Shown here in pieces: positions 45,326 to 55,784 of a DNA stretch of 64,000 nucleotides. Position 1 is the stretch's first letter. Every line of letters begins with the position of its first letter. Source of the stretch: Acidovorax temperans (lineage in GTDB: Bacteria > Pseudomonadota > Gammaproteobacteria > Burkholderiales > Burkholderiaceae_C); assembly GCF_006716905.1 (NCBI RefSeq), contig NZ_VFPV01000003.1:434001-498000 (forward strand), written 5' to 3'. The notes under the pieces were generated by a model. It saw only the letters and a program-made list of their open reading frames with translations. It searched no databases and was not told the DNA's origin. The translations under genes were made by a program, and so were the position numbers.

Positions 45326-47917
45326 TCAGGCCGTCACGCCCTTGGCAACCTCAGCATATTCCTCGATCTGGTCGAAGTTCATGTAGCGGTACACGCTGGC
45401 CTTGTCAGCATCGATCACGCCCATTTCCTGGAGGTATTCCTCCTTGGTGGGCAGCTTGCCCAGGCGCGAGGCGATGGCGGCCAGCTCGGCAGAGCCCAGG
45501 AACACGTTGGTGTTCTTGCCCAGGCGGTTCGGGAAGTTGCGGGTGGAGGTGGAAATCACCGTCGCACCCTCGCGCACCTGCGCCTGGTTGCCCATGCACA
45601 GCGAGCAGCCGGGCATTTCGGTACGCGCACCAGCCGTGCCGAAGGCGGCGTAGTGGCCTTCCTTGATCAGCTCGCTCTGGTCCATCTTGGTGGGCGGTGC
45701 CACCCACAGCTTGACGGGAATATCGCGCTGGCCGCCCAGCAGCTTGGCTGCGGCGCGGAAGTGACCGATGTTGGTCATGCACGAGCCGATGAAGGCTTCG
45801 TCGATCTTGGTGCCAGCCACTTCGGACAGGAACTTGGCGTCGTCCGGGTCGTTCGGGCAGCAAACGATCGGCTCCTTGATGTCGGCCAGATCGATCTCGA
45901 TCACGGCGGCGTACTCGGCATCCTTGTCGGCTTCGAGCAGGTTGGGGTTGGCCAGCCAGGCTTCCACCTTCTCAATGCGGCGCTGCAGGGTCTTCGCGTC
46001 CTGGTAGCCATCGGCGATCATGTTCTTCATGAGCACGACGTTGGAGCGCAGGTACTCAGCGATCGGCTCGGGGTTGAGCTTGATCGTGCAGCCGGCGGCG
46101 GAACGCTCGGCCGAGGCGTCGGACAGCTCGAAGGCTTGCTCCACCTTCAGGTCCGGCAGGCCCTCGATTTCGAGGATCTTGCCCGAGAAGATGTTCTTCT
46201 TGCCGGCCTTGGCCACGGTCAGCAGGCCCGCCTTGATGGCGTACAGCGGGATCGCGTGCACCAGGTCGCGCAGCGTCACGCCGGGCTGCATCTCACCCTT
46301 GAAGCGCACCAGCACCGACTCGGGCATGTCCAGCGGCATCACGCCGGTGGCAGCGCCGAAAGCCACGAGGCCCGAGCCTGCGGGGAAGGAGATGCCGATG
46401 GGGAAGCGGGTGTGCGAGTCACCGCCCGTGCCCACTGTGTCGGGCAGCAGCAGGCGGTTGAGCCAGCTGTGGATCACGCCGTCGCCCGGGCGCAGGGACA
46501 CGCCGCCGCGGCTGCTGATGAAGGCCGGCAGTTCGCGATGGGTCTTCACGTCCACCGGCTTCGGGTACGCAGCGGTGTGGCAGAAGGACTGCATCACGAG
46601 GTCGGCCGAGAAGCCCAGGCAGGCCAGATCCTTCAGCTCATCGCGCGTCATCGGGCCGGTGGTGTCCTGCGAACCCACGGTGGTCATCTTCGGCTCGCAA
46701 TACGTGCCGGGACGGATACCCTGGCCTTCGGGCAGGCCGCAGGCACGGCCGACCATCTTCTGCGCCAGCGTGAAGCCGGCCTTGGATTCAGCCGGCGCCT
46801 TGGGCAGGCGGAACACGGTCGATGCGGGCAAGCCCAGGGCCTCGCGCGCCTTGGCGGTGAGCGAGCGGCCAATGATCAGGTTGATACGGCCACCGGCGCG
46901 CACTTCGTCCAGCAGCACGTCGCTCTTGAGCGCGAACTCAGCCACGGTTTCGCCGTTCTTGACGATCTTGCCGTCGTAGGGCAGCACGTCGATCACGTCG
47001 CCCATTTCGAGCTTGGACACATCGACTTCGATGGGCAGAGCGCCGGAATCTTCCTGCGTGTTGAAGAAGATGGGGGCGATCTTGCCACCCAGCGTCACGC
47101 CGCCGAAACGCTTGTTCGGCACGAAGGGGATGTCCTGGCCGGTGGCCCAGATCACCGAGTTGGTAGCGGACTTGCGCGAAGAACCGGTGCCCACCACGTC
47201 ACCGACGTAGGCAACCAAGTGGCCCTTCTTCTTCAGGTCTTCGATGAACTGCATCGGGCCGCGCTTGCCGTCTTCCTCGGGCTTGAAGGCCGCGTCAGGA
47301 CGCGTGTTCTTGAGCATGGCCAGGTAGTGCAGCGGAATGTCGGGGCGGCTCCAGGCGTCGGGGGCGGGCGACAGGTCGTCGGTGTTGGTCTCGCCGGGCA
47401 CCTTGAACACGGTGACGGTGATTTTCTTCTCGACCTCGGGGCGGCTGGTGAACCACTCGGCATTGGCCCAGCTCTGCATGACCTCCTGGGCCTTGGCGTT
47501 GCCGGCCTTGGCCTTGGCGGCCACGTCGTTGAAGAAGTCGAACATCAGCAGCGTCTTCTTGAGGGCTTCTGCGGCCACGCCAGCGACTTCCGCGTCGTCG
47601 AGCAGTTCGATCAGAGGGTGCACGTTGTAGCCGCCCACCATGGTGCCCAGCAGCTCGGTCGCCTTGGCCTTGGAGATCAGGTCCACCTTGATGTCGCCAT
47701 GCGCCACAGCGGCCAGGAAGCTGGCTTTGACCTTGGCGGCATCGTCCACGCCTGGAGGCACACGGTGCGTCAGCAGGTCCAGCAGAAAGGCTTCTTCGCC
47801 TGCGGGCGGGTTCTTGATGAGCTCGATCAACTCGGCCACTTGCTTGGCGTCGAGGGGCAGCGGCGGGATGCCCAGGGCGGCGCGCTCGGCGACGTGGTCA
47901 CGGTAGGCTTTCAACAT
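45326..47917 (-). CDS. acnB: aconitate hydratase B
   Basis: TCA-cycle enzyme isomerising citrate to isocitrate. 863 residues, full AcnB length. The N-terminal HEAT-like domain ([20 protein letters not shown]) marks AcnB rather than AcnA. The [4Fe-4S] ligands lie in SCMTNIGHF and CSLCMGNQA. Its 3' terminator is disrupted by IS4 copy B. The gene itself is intact. Confidence 0.97.
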   Translation of the reverse strand: MLKAYRDHVAERAALGIPPLPLDAKQVAELIELIKNPPAGEEAFLLDLLTHRVPPGVDDAAKVKASFLAAVAHGDIKVDLISKAKATELLGTMVGGYNVHPLIELLDDAEVAGVAAEALKKTLLMFDFFNDVAAKAKAGNAKAQEVMQSWANAEWFTSRPEVEKKITVTVFKVPGETNTDDLSPAPDAWSRPDIPLHYLAMLKNTRPDAAFKPEEDGKRGPMQFIEDLKKKGHLVAYVGDVVGTGSSRKSATNSVIWATGQDIPFVPNKRFGGVTLGGKIAPIFFNTQEDSGALPIEVDVSKLEMGDVIDVLPYDGKIVKNGETVAEFALKSDVLLDEVRAGGRINLIIGRSLTAKAREALGLPASTVFRLPKAPAESKAGFTLAQKMVGRACGLPEGQGIRPGTYCEPKMTTVGSQDTTGPMTRDELKDLACLGFSADLVMQSFCHTAAYPKPVDVKTHRELPAFISSRGGVSLRPGDGVIHSWLNRLLLPDTVGTGGDSHTRFPIGISFPAGSGLVAFGAATGVMPLDMPESVLVRFKGEMQPGVTLRDLVHAIPLYAIKAGLLTVAKAGKKNIFSGKILEIEGLPDLKVEQAFELSDASAERSAAGCTIKLNPEPIAEYLRSNVVLMKNMIADGYQDAKTLQRRIEKVEAWLANPNLLEADKDAEYAAVIEIDLADIKEPIVCCPNDPDDAKFLSEVAGTKIDEAFIGSCMTNIGHFRAAAKLLGGQRDIPVKLWVAPPTKMDQSELIKEGHYAAFGTAGARTEMPGCSLCMGNQAQVREGATVISTSTRNFPNRLGKNTNVFLGSAELAAIASRLGKLPTKEEYLQEMGVIDADKASVYRYMNFDQIEEYAEVAKGVTA

Positions 47918-48005
47918 ACTTCTCTCCGGTTACGTTCTAAAGTGGGGCAACAGCGCACCTCCCTGCCCACTGGCCGGGCAAGAAAGTGCTGCGTTTTCAA
48001 GGTTC

Positions 48006-48635
48006 TTATTTGCTGCCGCTGGGGGCGTCAAAAACGCTCTGCGGGGGAGCTTTCTTGATGGCTTCAGCAACAACAAACTGCTCGGGGCTCATGCATTCGT
48101 CTGCCATGCGCTGACCCAGCTTCTGGTTCATCAGCATGGACTTGTTGGCAATCTGCAGCCAGACCGCGCCGGCCTTGGTGTCTTCCAGACGCACCGCACC
48201 CGTGGTGGTCGCCACGGGAATCATGCGGTACTTGAAGCCCTTGCCTTCGACCTGGAAGTGGCCTGGATTGGCCTTGTCGGCTGAGACATTGACGAAAGCG
48301 CCCAGTTCGCAGGCGATGCGCCCGACATGCACACGCTCGGCAATGGCCAACTCTTCGGGGGACAGTGCAGCCTCTGCGGCGATGATGCCGGTAGCCACCT
48401 GGTTGGCCGCGCTCTTGAGTTGGGTGCGGCTGCTGGTCTGCTGGGCCTTGGCCACTACAGTCTTGCCATTGCCTGCCGCAGCGGTAGAGGATTTGGTGGT
48501 GTTGGCGGGCTTGGCCTTGGCCGCCGTCGCCTGTTTGGCCGATGCAGGCTTGGCAGGCGTTGCGGCGCCGGAACCCTGGGCCATCACCCAAGCAGGCGCC
48601 AAAAGCAGGAGAGCGGAGGCGAAAAGTTGTTTCAT
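48006..48635 (-). CDS. exported conserved hypothetical protein
   Basis: 209 residues. Signal peptide MKQLFASALLLLAPAWVMAQ, then an Ala/Lys/Thr-rich low-complexity linker (about 22-90) and a compact C-terminal domain with two Cys (CELGAFVNVSADKANPGHF and MADECMSPEQF). Possibly a disulfide-bonded periplasmic domain. Lies upstream of acnB on the same strand. No family recognised. Confidence 0.65.
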   Translation of the reverse strand: MKQLFASALLLLAPAWVMAQGSGAATPAKPASAKQATAAKAKPANTTKSSTAAAGNGKTVVAKAQQTSSRTQLKSAANQVATGIIAAEAALSPEELAIAERVHVGRIACELGAFVNVSADKANPGHFQVEGKGFKYRMIPVATTTGAVRLEDTKAGAVWLQIANKSMLMNQKLGQRMADECMSPEQFVVAEAIKKAPPQSVFDAPSGSK

Positions 48636-48657
48636 GGCGTCAAAGCTCCAGTAAAAA

Positions 48658-49674
48658 TCATGCAGTAACGTGGCTCACGGGGGTAACCACATCAAACCAG
48701 TGGCCCACCGAGGAAGGAAGCGCAACACCAGTGTAGTGCGCACGCTCCAGCAACTGCCAGTAGTAGCGGTAACTCGCCCGGTCATGCAACACCCCATCGT
48801 GGCTGATGGGGGCCCACTGGGCGGCCTGGGCTGCCAGCAGGATGCGCGCCGCCGCTTCCACCTCAGCCAACGCCGGCGCAAACGCACGCAGGATGGGGCG
48901 GATCTGCGACGGATGGATGCTCCACATCCGGGTGTAACCCAGTTCCTGGGATGCGCGCTGGGCCGCAGCCTGCATCGCGGCAGGGTCGGTGAATTCCGTC
49001 ACCACGCAATGCGAGGGCACCTTGCCGTAGGCATGACAGGCTGCTGCAATCTCCAGCTTGGCACGCACCACCAGAGGGTGGGCGAACTGCCCCTGCGATG
49101 TCATGGCGTGGGCAGGAATGGCGCCACCGTGGGAGGAGACAAAGTCCATCAACCCAAAGCTGATGCTCTGCACTTGGGGGTGGGATGCGATCTCAAAAGC
49201 GTGTGATACCGCCAAGGGCGATTCAATCAGCACATGCAAAGGCAAATGGGTGGCGCCTGCACGCAGCAAGGCTTGTTCGGCAGCAACCACGTCGTCCACC
49301 GTTTCCACCTTGGGCACCATGATGTGACACAGGCGTTGACCGGCCGCGCCGGCAATGATGTCGATATCGCTTGCAAAAGCAGGGTGGTCTGTGGCGTGCA
49401 CACGCGCTGCCACCCGGGCAGTGGCCGAGGCACCCGATGCCAGCGAAGCCACCAGGCGGGCGTGCTCCACCTCTTGCCCCACCGGAGCGCCGTCTTCGCA
49501 GTCCAGCGTCACATCCACCACGCAAGCGCCAAACTCTTCGGTCAGCTCAGCCTGCATCTGCAGGCTCTTGCGCATGCGAGCTTCCACACCGCTGTAGTGA
49601 TCGCACACAGGCAATGCCTGTACACCCGCCTGGGCGCCGAGCAGTATTTCACGGGGGTGGAGTGCGTCCATCAT
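48658..49674 (-). CDS. HpcH/HpaI-CitE family lyase
   Basis: A 338-residue TIM-barrel protein of the citrate lyase beta / malyl-CoA lyase group. VTLDCEDGAPVGQE supplies the acidic metal ligand region. MVPKVETVDDV and LPLHVLIESPLAVSHAFEIA follow, then SFGLMDFVSSHGG. Likely cleaves a beta-hydroxyacyl-CoA (malyl- or citramalyl-CoA). Its place between acnB and mdh fits central carbon metabolism, but the substrate is not proven. The ribosome site is weak. Confidence 0.83.
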   Translation of the reverse strand: MMDALHPREILLGAQAGVQALPVCDHYSGVEARMRKSLQMQAELTEEFGACVVDVTLDCEDGAPVGQEVEHARLVASLASGASATARVAARVHATDHPAFASDIDIIAGAAGQRLCHIMVPKVETVDDVVAAEQALLRAGATHLPLHVLIESPLAVSHAFEIASHPQVQSISFGLMDFVSSHGGAIPAHAMTSQGQFAHPLVVRAKLEIAAACHAYGKVPSHCVVTEFTDPAAMQAAAQRASQELGYTRMWSIHPSQIRPILRAFAPALAEVEAAARILLAAQAAQWAPISHDGVLHDRASYRYYWQLLERAHYTGVALPSSVGHWFDVVTPVSHVTA

Positions 49675-49767
49675 CAGCTACAGGGCTATGTGCAATGCCC
49701 AGGGGGAGAAAAATCGTGTGGCCACTGCAAATCGAAAGCAAGGGCCACAGCATGTCTCTCACCGCTC

Positions 49768-49812
49768 TCAAATTGAGAGCTGCTAGCGCTTGATTGGCGG
49801 GCGCTAGAGGGC
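49768..49812. repeat. REP-like palindrome (copy g)
   Basis: TTGAGAGCTGCTAGCGCTTG from 49773, with CTAGCGC (49783-49789) answered by GCGCTAG (49801-49807). It lies between mdh and the upstream end of the CitE-like gene, where it may mark the mdh 3' end. Confidence 0.6.
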
Positions 49813-49858
49813 AAAAACCCTCAAACCGCCCGCCACAAAGCGCTAGCGACTACGTGCT

Positions 49859-50845
49859 TTACAGCAGGTGCTTGACGCCGTCCTTCTCGCCTTCGAGCTC
49901 AGCCAGGGTCTTGTTGATGCACTCTTGGCTGAATGCGTCGATGGGCAGACCTTCGACGATCTTGTATTCGCCGCCTTCGCAGGTGACGGGGTAACCGAAC
50001 ACGACTTCCTTGGGAATGCCGTATTCGCCATTGGAAGGAATACCCATGGTGACCCACTTGCCGTTGGTGCCCAGGGCCCAGTCGCGCATGTGGTCGATGG
50101 CAGCGTTGGCGGCCGAGGCAGCCGACGACAGGCCACGGGCTGCGATGATGGCGGCGCCGCGCTTGCCCACGGTGGGCAGGAACGTATTGACGTTCCAGTC
50201 GTGGTCGTTGATGGTGTCCTTCACGGACTTGCCGTTCACTGTAGCGAAACGGTAGTCAGCGTACATGGTGGGCGAGTGGTTGCCCCACACGGCCAGCTTT
50301 TCGATGTCGCCCACAGCGCAGCCGATCTTGGCGGCGATTTGCGAAGCAGCGCGGTTGTGGTCCAGACGCAGCATGGCGGTGAAGTTCTTGGCTGGCAGAT
50401 CAGGAGCCGACTTCATGGCGATGTAGGCGTTGGTGTTGGCGGGGTTGCCCACCACCAGCACGCGCACATTGCGGGAAGCCACGGCGTTCAGAGCCTTGCC
50501 TTGGGCGGTGAAGATCTGGGCGTTGGCAGCCAGAAGATCAGCGCGCTCCATGCCTGGGCCGCGAGGACGGGCACCCACCAGCAGGGCGTAATCGGTGTCC
50601 TTGAAAGCGGTCATGGGGTCGCTGTGGGCTTCGATGCCAGCCAGCAGAGGGAAGGCGCAGTCTTCCAGCTCCATGATCACGCCCTTGAGTGCGTTCTGGG
50701 CCTTTTCGTCAGGAATTTCCAGCAGTTGCAGGATGACGGGCTGATCCTTGCCGAGCATTTCGCCGGAGGCGATGCGGAACAGCAGTGCGTAACCGATTTG
50801 ACCAGCGGCGCCAGTAACGGCAACACGGACAGGCTTCTTGCTCAT
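49859..50845 (-). CDS. mdh: malate dehydrogenase
   Basis: 328 residues; oxidises malate to oxaloacetate with [21 protein letters not shown] is the NAD-binding start, [12 protein letters not shown] and the catalytic His in [12 protein letters not shown] are intact. It belongs to the two-domain type similar to eukaryotic cytosolic MDH. Divergent from the GntR regulator. Confidence 0.97.
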   Translation of the reverse strand: MSKKPVRVAVTGAAGQIGYALLFRIASGEMLGKDQPVILQLLEIPDEKAQNALKGVIMELEDCAFPLLAGIEAHSDPMTAFKDTDYALLVGARPRGPGMERADLLAANAQIFTAQGKALNAVASRNVRVLVVGNPANTNAYIAMKSAPDLPAKNFTAMLRLDHNRAASQIAAKIGCAVGDIEKLAVWGNHSPTMYADYRFATVNGKSVKDTINDHDWNVNTFLPTVGKRGAAIIAARGLSSAASAANAAIDHMRDWALGTNGKWVTMGIPSNGEYGIPKEVVFGYPVTCEGGEYKIVEGLPIDAFSQECINKTLAELEGEKDGVKHLL

Positions 50846-50972
50846 GGTGAAAAACTCCAGGAAGTGACAAAAACAGGTAAAGGTGCAACGCAGCACCAGC
50901 GCCTGTTACCAGCAGCCCGTGCCCCGCAAACAGCCTTGGAGTTTACCCCCGTTTCATGGCCTCGGTCAATTT

Positions 50973-50995
50973 GTCTTATGTCTTATATAAGATAT
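50973..50995. promoter_or_regulatory. palindromic operator between mdh and gntR
   Basis: Perfect 12-bp palindrome TCTTATATAAGA (50981-50992), extended by matching AT pairs outside one mismatched position. Its left half is repeated directly (GTCTTAT at 50973 and 50980). Its place, 49 bp before the GntR start and between divergent TCA-cycle genes, suggests binding by that GntR protein. Confidence 0.6.
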
Positions 50996-51043
50996 GATTG
51001 CGAGCGCCGCGGTTCACCGCCCATCCCGCCCAACCAACTCCAC

Positions 51044-51829
51044 ATGTCCTCGCTCCCGTTCGCTGCCGACAATTCGCCCGCCCCTCAAGGCGCCGGGTTG
51101 CCGACGCCTGCGTTCAGCCCGCTGTACCAGCAAATCAAGGGCTTGATTTTGCAGAGCCTGCAGCAAGGCGAGTGGAAGCCTGGGGAATCGATTCCCAGCG
51201 AGATGGAGCTGGCAGCGCGCTTTCGGGTAAGCCAAGGCACCGTGCGCAAGGCCATTGATGAACTGGCTGCCGAAAACCTAGTGGTGCGCAGGCAAGGCAA
51301 GGGCACCTTTGTTGCCACCCACGCCGAGCAACATGTTCAGTACCGGTTTCTGAAGCTGCTCCCCGATACAGGCGACGCCAGCGTGGAAGGTCCGGCCCAG
51401 CGCTCCGTGATCGAATGCCGCCGCGTGCGCGCCAGCGCCGACATTTCACGGGTGCTGGCATTGCGCAGCGGTGACCCCGTCATGCAGGCCAAACGCATCT
51501 TGTCTTTTGCCGGTGTTCCAACCATTCTGGAAGACATCTGGCTGCCCGGCCACGCTTTCAAAGGACTGACGGGCGAGCAGATGGCCAACTACCAAGGCCC
51601 CACCTACGCCATGTTCGAGATGGATTTCGGAGTACGCATGGTGCGTGCCGAAGAAAAGATTCGCGCCGTGCTGCCCGATGCAGAGCAGGCCCAATTGCTA
51701 CAGGTCACCACAGCCACCCCCCTGTTGAGTGTGGAGCGCATCGCTTACACCTATAACGATGTTCCCATGGAGTTACGACGTGGCCTCTACCGCACCGACA
51801 CCCACCATTACCGTAACGAACTGAGCTGA
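51044..51829 (+). CDS. GntR-family regulator, HutC/UTRA type
   Basis: 261 residues. The N-terminal winged helix (PLYQQIKGLILQSLQQGEW ... IPSEMELAARFRVSQGTVRKAIDELAAENLVVRRQGKGTF) is followed by a UTRA ligand-binding domain (YRFLKLLPD ... LSVERIAYTYNDVPMELRRGLYRTD). Lying between mdh and sdhC, it is a likely local controller of TCA-cycle genes. The ligand is unknown, perhaps an organic acid. The ATG at 51044 is chosen; the longer open frame upstream runs through the divergent mdh gene. Confidence 0.88.
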   Translation: MSSLPFAADNSPAPQGAGLPTPAFSPLYQQIKGLILQSLQQGEWKPGESIPSEMELAARFRVSQGTVRKAIDELAAENLVVRRQGKGTFVATHAEQHVQYRFLKLLPDTGDASVEGPAQRSVIECRRVRASADISRVLALRSGDPVMQAKRILSFAGVPTILEDIWLPGHAFKGLTGEQMANYQGPTYAMFEMDFGVRMVRAEEKIRAVLPDAEQAQLLQVTTATPLLSVERIAYTYNDVPMELRRGLYRTDTHHYRNELS

Positions 51830-51963
51830 CAGCAGGCTGGCACCTGATTACAAACGTCGATTTTTGATCCCGATACAAAAGCGCGGTTGTTGCATTGCAA
51901 TAGAATTTTGTGTTGTTTGCATCTTCCAATTACAGAGCAGTTACATCCACGAAAGCACCAGAC

Positions 51964-52398
51964 ATGACTGAACTAGCCAAAAAACGGCCTGAATTCCGCA
52001 ACATCAATGCCTTCAAGGACTTGACGACCTATCGCATGGCACCAGCAGCATGGGTTTCGATCCTGCACCGTGCCAGCGGGGCCATCATGTTCCTGCTGCT
52101 GCCCTTTGTCATCTGGATGTTCGACACCTCGCTGTCGTCGGAAATCTCTTTCGGAAAATTCAAAGCAGCCTTCAATGCGGGCTTGGGCTTTGTCCCCGGC
52201 TGGTTCATCAAACTCGTGGTTCTGGCATTGATCTGGGCCTACATGCACCACCTCATCGCCGGCCTGCGCCACCTGTGGATGGACGTCAGCCACGACGCCG
52301 TGAACAAGGAATTCGGCAAGACCTCTGCCGTTTTCACGCTGGCAGTCAGCATCGGCCTGACGCTGGTACTGGGCGCCAAACTTTTCGGCTTGTACTGA
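51964..52398 (+). CDS. sdhC: succinate dehydrogenase cytochrome b556 subunit
   Basis: 144 residues, three membrane helices. RPEFRNINAFKDLTTYRMAPAAWVSILHRASG is the conserved start, with the quinone-site Ser/Arg region. The heme-ligand His is in MHHLIAGLRHLWMD. First gene of sdhCDAB-sdhE-gltA. Confidence 0.95.
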   Translation: MTELAKKRPEFRNINAFKDLTTYRMAPAAWVSILHRASGAIMFLLLPFVIWMFDTSLSSEISFGKFKAAFNAGLGFVPGWFIKLVVLALIWAYMHHLIAGLRHLWMDVSHDAVNKEFGKTSAVFTLAVSIGLTLVLGAKLFGLY

Positions 52399-52462
52399 TT
52401 TCAAACAACAAGGCGTGCGTGCCATTGAAGGCACCATAGCCCCCGCAAAAAAGGAAACCAAT

Positions 52463-52828
52463 ATGTCCGTCAATTACGGCTCCAAGCGCACGGTCGTCGG
52501 CGCCCACTATGGCCTTCGCGACTGGCTCAGCCAGCGCGTCACCGCCGCCCTGATGGTTCTGTTCACCGTCGTGGTTCTGGTTCAGCTCGTGGCGTCCAAG
52601 GGCCCCATCGGTTACGACCTGTGGGCCGGCATTTTCTCTGCCCAATGGATGAAGGTTCTGACTTTCTCCGTGATCGTGGCCATGGCATGGCACGTGTGGG
52701 TGGGCGTCCGTGACATCTTCATGGACTACATCAAGCCCGTGGGCCTGCGTCTGGCCCTGCAAGTTTTCACCATTGTCTGGCTGGTCAGCTGCGCTGGCTG
52801 GGGTATCCAGGTTCTGTGGCGTCTCTGA
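52463..52828 (+). CDS. sdhD: succinate dehydrogenase membrane anchor subunit
   Basis: 121 residues with three membrane helices. GLRDWLSQRVTAALM and the second-helix His in AMAWHVWVGVRDIFMDY (heme/quinone region) are typical of SdhD. ATG at 52463 is chosen (AAAGGAAACC upstream). Confidence 0.95.
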   Translation: MSVNYGSKRTVVGAHYGLRDWLSQRVTAALMVLFTVVVLVQLVASKGPIGYDLWAGIFSAQWMKVLTFSVIVAMAWHVWVGVRDIFMDYIKPVGLRLALQVFTIVWLVSCAGWGIQVLWRL

Positions 52829-52850
52829 TTCCCGCGATTGAAGGTACAAA

Positions 52851-54659
52851 ATGAGCTATACAAAAGCCAACATCACCACGCGCAAGTTCGACGTAGTCAT
52901 CGTCGGCGCAGGCGGCTCGGGCATGCGTGCCGCGCTGGAACTCTCCCGTGCAGGCCTGAACGTGGCCTCGCTGTCCAAAGTCTTCCCCACCCGCTCGCAC
53001 ACCGTGGCCGCACAAGGTGGCGTGTCTGCCTCGCTGGGCAACATGAGCGAAGACAACTGGCACTATCACTTCTACGACACCATCAAGGGTTCTGACTGGC
53101 TGGGCGACCAGGACGCCATCGAGTTCATGTGCCGCGAAGCACCGAAGGTGGTGTACGAACTGGAACACTTCGGCATGCCGTTCGACCGCAACCCCGACGG
53201 CACCATCTACCAGCGCCCCTTCGGCGGCCACACCGCCAACTACGGCGAAAAGCCCGTGCAACGCGCCTGCGCAGCCGCTGACCGTACTGGTCACGCCATG
53301 CTGCACACGCTGTACCAGCAAAACGTCAAGGCCAAGACCAACTTCTTCGTGGAGTGGATGGCTCTGGACCTGATTCGCGACGAATCCGGCGACGTGGTCG
53401 GTGTGACGGCCCTGGAAATGGAAACCGGCGACCTGCACATCCTGCAAGCCAAGACCGTGCTGCTGGCCACGGGTGGCGCAGGCCGTATCTTCGCGGCATC
53501 CACCAACGCCTTCATCAACACCGGTGACGGCCTGGGCATGGCAGCGCGTGCTGGCATCGCCTTGCAAGACATGGAGTTCTGGCAGTTCCACCCCACCGGC
53601 GTGGCCGGTGCCGGCGTGCTGCTGACCGAAGGCTGCCGCGGTGAAGGCGCCATCTTGCTCAACAGCAATGGTGAACGCTTCATGGAGCGCTATGCGCCTA
53701 CCCTGAAGGACTTGGCTCCCCGCGACTTCGTGTCGCGCTGCATGGACCAGGAAATCAAGGAAGGCCGTGGCTGCGGTCCGAACAAGGACTACATCCTGCT
53801 CAAGCTGGATCACCTGGGTGCGGAAACCATCCACAAGCGTCTGCCTTCGGTGTACGAAATCGGCGTGAACTTCGCCAACGTGGACATCACCAAGGAACCC
53901 ATCCCCGTGGTTCCCACCATCCACTACCAGATGGGTGGCGTGCCCACCAATATCCACGGCCAGGTCGTGGAGCAAAAGAACGGTGTGAACAACTCCGTGG
54001 TGAACGGCTTGTACGCTGTGGGTGAATGTGCCTGCGTGAGCGTGCACGGCGCCAACCGCCTGGGCACCAACTCGCTGCTGGACCTGTTGGTGTTCGGCAA
54101 GGCCGCTGGCCGCCACATCGTTGAGTTCAACAACAAGAACAAAGAGCACAAGCCACTGCCTGCCGACGCGGCAGACCGCACGCTGGAACGCCTGAACCAG
54201 CTCGAAAGCTCCAAGAGCGGCACCTACGCCCAAACCCTCGCCGGCGACATCCGCGCCACGATGCAACAGCACGCTGGCGTGTTCCGCACCCAGGCCAGCA
54301 TGGACGAAGGCGTCAAGAAGATTGCCGAGCTGCGCGATCGCGTGGCAAGCGTCACTCTGCAAGACAAGTCCAAGGTGTTCAACACCGCCCGCATCGAGGC
54401 ATTGGAAGTGGACAACCTGATCGAAGTGGCGCAGGCCACGATGGTGTCTGCCGCTGCCCGCAAGGAATGCCGTGGCGCCCACACCGTGTACGACTACGAG
54501 CATCCTGCCGACCACCCAGAGTTCCCACTGGGCCGTAACGATCAGGAGTGGATGAAGCACACCCTGTGGTACAGCGAAGGCAACCGCCTGGATTACAAGC
54601 CGGTCAACCTCAAGCCCCTGACAGTGGAAAGCATTCCACCCAAGGTCCGGACGTTCTAA
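52851..54659 (+). CDS. sdhA: succinate dehydrogenase flavoprotein subunit
   Basis: 602 residues. FAD-binding motif VIVGAGGSGMRAAL, and the covalent flavin-linked His50 in PTRSHTVAAQGG. The active-site region HPTGVAGAGVLLTEGCRGEGAIL and the C-terminal Arg-rich end (HPEFPLGRNDQEWMKHTLW) are intact. Attachment of FAD needs SdhE, encoded downstream. Confidence 0.98.
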   Translation: MSYTKANITTRKFDVVIVGAGGSGMRAALELSRAGLNVASLSKVFPTRSHTVAAQGGVSASLGNMSEDNWHYHFYDTIKGSDWLGDQDAIEFMCREAPKVVYELEHFGMPFDRNPDGTIYQRPFGGHTANYGEKPVQRACAAADRTGHAMLHTLYQQNVKAKTNFFVEWMALDLIRDESGDVVGVTALEMETGDLHILQAKTVLLATGGAGRIFAASTNAFINTGDGLGMAARAGIALQDMEFWQFHPTGVAGAGVLLTEGCRGEGAILLNSNGERFMERYAPTLKDLAPRDFVSRCMDQEIKEGRGCGPNKDYILLKLDHLGAETIHKRLPSVYEIGVNFANVDITKEPIPVVPTIHYQMGGVPTNIHGQVVEQKNGVNNSVVNGLYAVGECACVSVHGANRLGTNSLLDLLVFGKAAGRHIVEFNNKNKEHKPLPADAADRTLERLNQLESSKSGTYAQTLAGDIRATMQQHAGVFRTQASMDEGVKKIAELRDRVASVTLQDKSKVFNTARIEALEVDNLIEVAQATMVSAAARKECRGAHTVYDYEHPADHPEFPLGRNDQEWMKHTLWYSEGNRLDYKPVNLKPLTVESIPPKVRTF

Positions 54660-54684
54660 ACAGTAGCCCCACGAGAGCAGAATC

Positions 54685-55389
54685 ATGAAGCGCACATTCC
54701 AAATCTATCGCTACGATCCGGACAAGGACGCCAAGCCCTACATGCAGACCATCGAGATCGAACTCGACGGCCACGAACGCATGCTGCTGGACGCCTTGAT
54801 CAAGCTGAAGCAACAAGACCCTACGCTGTCGTTCCGCCGCTCCTGCCGCGAAGGCGTCTGCGGTTCTGACGCCATGAACATCAATGGCAAGAACGGCTTG
54901 GCCTGCCTGACGAACATGAACACCCTCAAGGGCACGATTGTTCTGAAGCCCCTGCCCGGCCTGCCAGTGATCCGCGACCTGATCGTCGACATGACGCAGT
55001 TCTTCAAGCAGTACAACTCGATCAAGCCCTACCTGATTAACGACAATCTGGTGGCACCTGATCGTGAGCGCCTGCAAAGCCCCGAAGAGCGTGAAGAACT
55101 GAACGGTCTGTACGAGTGCATCTTGTGCGCAAGCTGCTCGACCAGCTGCCCCAGCTTCTGGTGGAACCCCGACAAGTTCGTGGGCCCCGCTGGTCTGCTG
55201 CAGGCCTACCGCTTCATCGCCGACAGCCGCGACGAAGCCACAGCCCAGCGCCTGGACAACCTGGAAGATCCGTACCGCCTGTTCCGTTGCCACACCATCA
55301 TGAACTGCGTGGACGTTTGCCCCAAGGGCCTGAACCCCACCAAGGCCATCGGCAAGATCAAGGAATTGATGGTGCGCCGCGCCATCTGA
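54685..55389 (+). CDS. sdhB: succinate dehydrogenase iron-sulfur subunit
   Basis: 234 residues. [2Fe-2S] ligands lie in SCREGVCGSDAM ... LAC, [4Fe-4S] in CILCASCSTSCP, and [3Fe-4S] in CHTIMNCVDVCPKGLNP. Full length. Confidence 0.98.
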   Translation: MKRTFQIYRYDPDKDAKPYMQTIEIELDGHERMLLDALIKLKQQDPTLSFRRSCREGVCGSDAMNINGKNGLACLTNMNTLKGTIVLKPLPGLPVIRDLIVDMTQFFKQYNSIKPYLINDNLVAPDRERLQSPEEREELNGLYECILCASCSTSCPSFWWNPDKFVGPAGLLQAYRFIADSRDEATAQRLDNLEDPYRLFRCHTIMNCVDVCPKGLNPTKAIGKIKELMVRRAI

Positions 55390-55407
55390 TCCTTTCAGGG
55401 CCTCACC

Positions 55408-55728
55408 ATGAGCGATATCGCCACCACAGCGCCTGCAGCCGCCGACGAGTTGCTGACAGAGCGCGAACTGAGCAAGCTGCACTGGCGCTGCCGGCGCGGC
55501 TTGCTGGAGAACGACCTGTTCATTCAGCAGTTCTTCAAACGTTTCGAACCTGAGCTGAAGCAACGCCATGCTCAGGGGTTGGCGGCGCTCATGGCCCTGG
55601 CAGACAACGACCTGCTGGACCTGTTGCTCTGCCGCCGCGAACCAGACGAGACACTGGCCAGCGCCGAAGTGAACGAAGTGCTCAGCATGCTGCGCTTGAG
55701 TGGCGGCACCCCTGCCCTGCGAGCCTGA
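55408..55728 (+). CDS. sdhE: FAD assembly factor SdhE
   Basis: A 106-residue SDHAF2/SdhE protein needed to flavinylate SdhA. The RGxxE motif is present as RRGLLEND. Its N-terminal extension of about 18 residues is Ala/Thr-rich. Lies 18 bp after sdhB. Confidence 0.94.
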   Translation: MSDIATTAPAAADELLTERELSKLHWRCRRGLLENDLFIQQFFKRFEPELKQRHAQGLAALMALADNDLLDLLLCRREPDETLASAEVNEVLSMLRLSGGTPALRA

Positions 55729-55784
55729 CAAACGCAGGGCGCCCCTAGACCGGATTGACATCGGCAAACCTAAGGAAAGTAACA

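Noticed and set aside
45299-48058. 919-codon open frame antisense to acnB
   Set aside because: Shadow of acnB produced by third-position GC; no recognisable domain.
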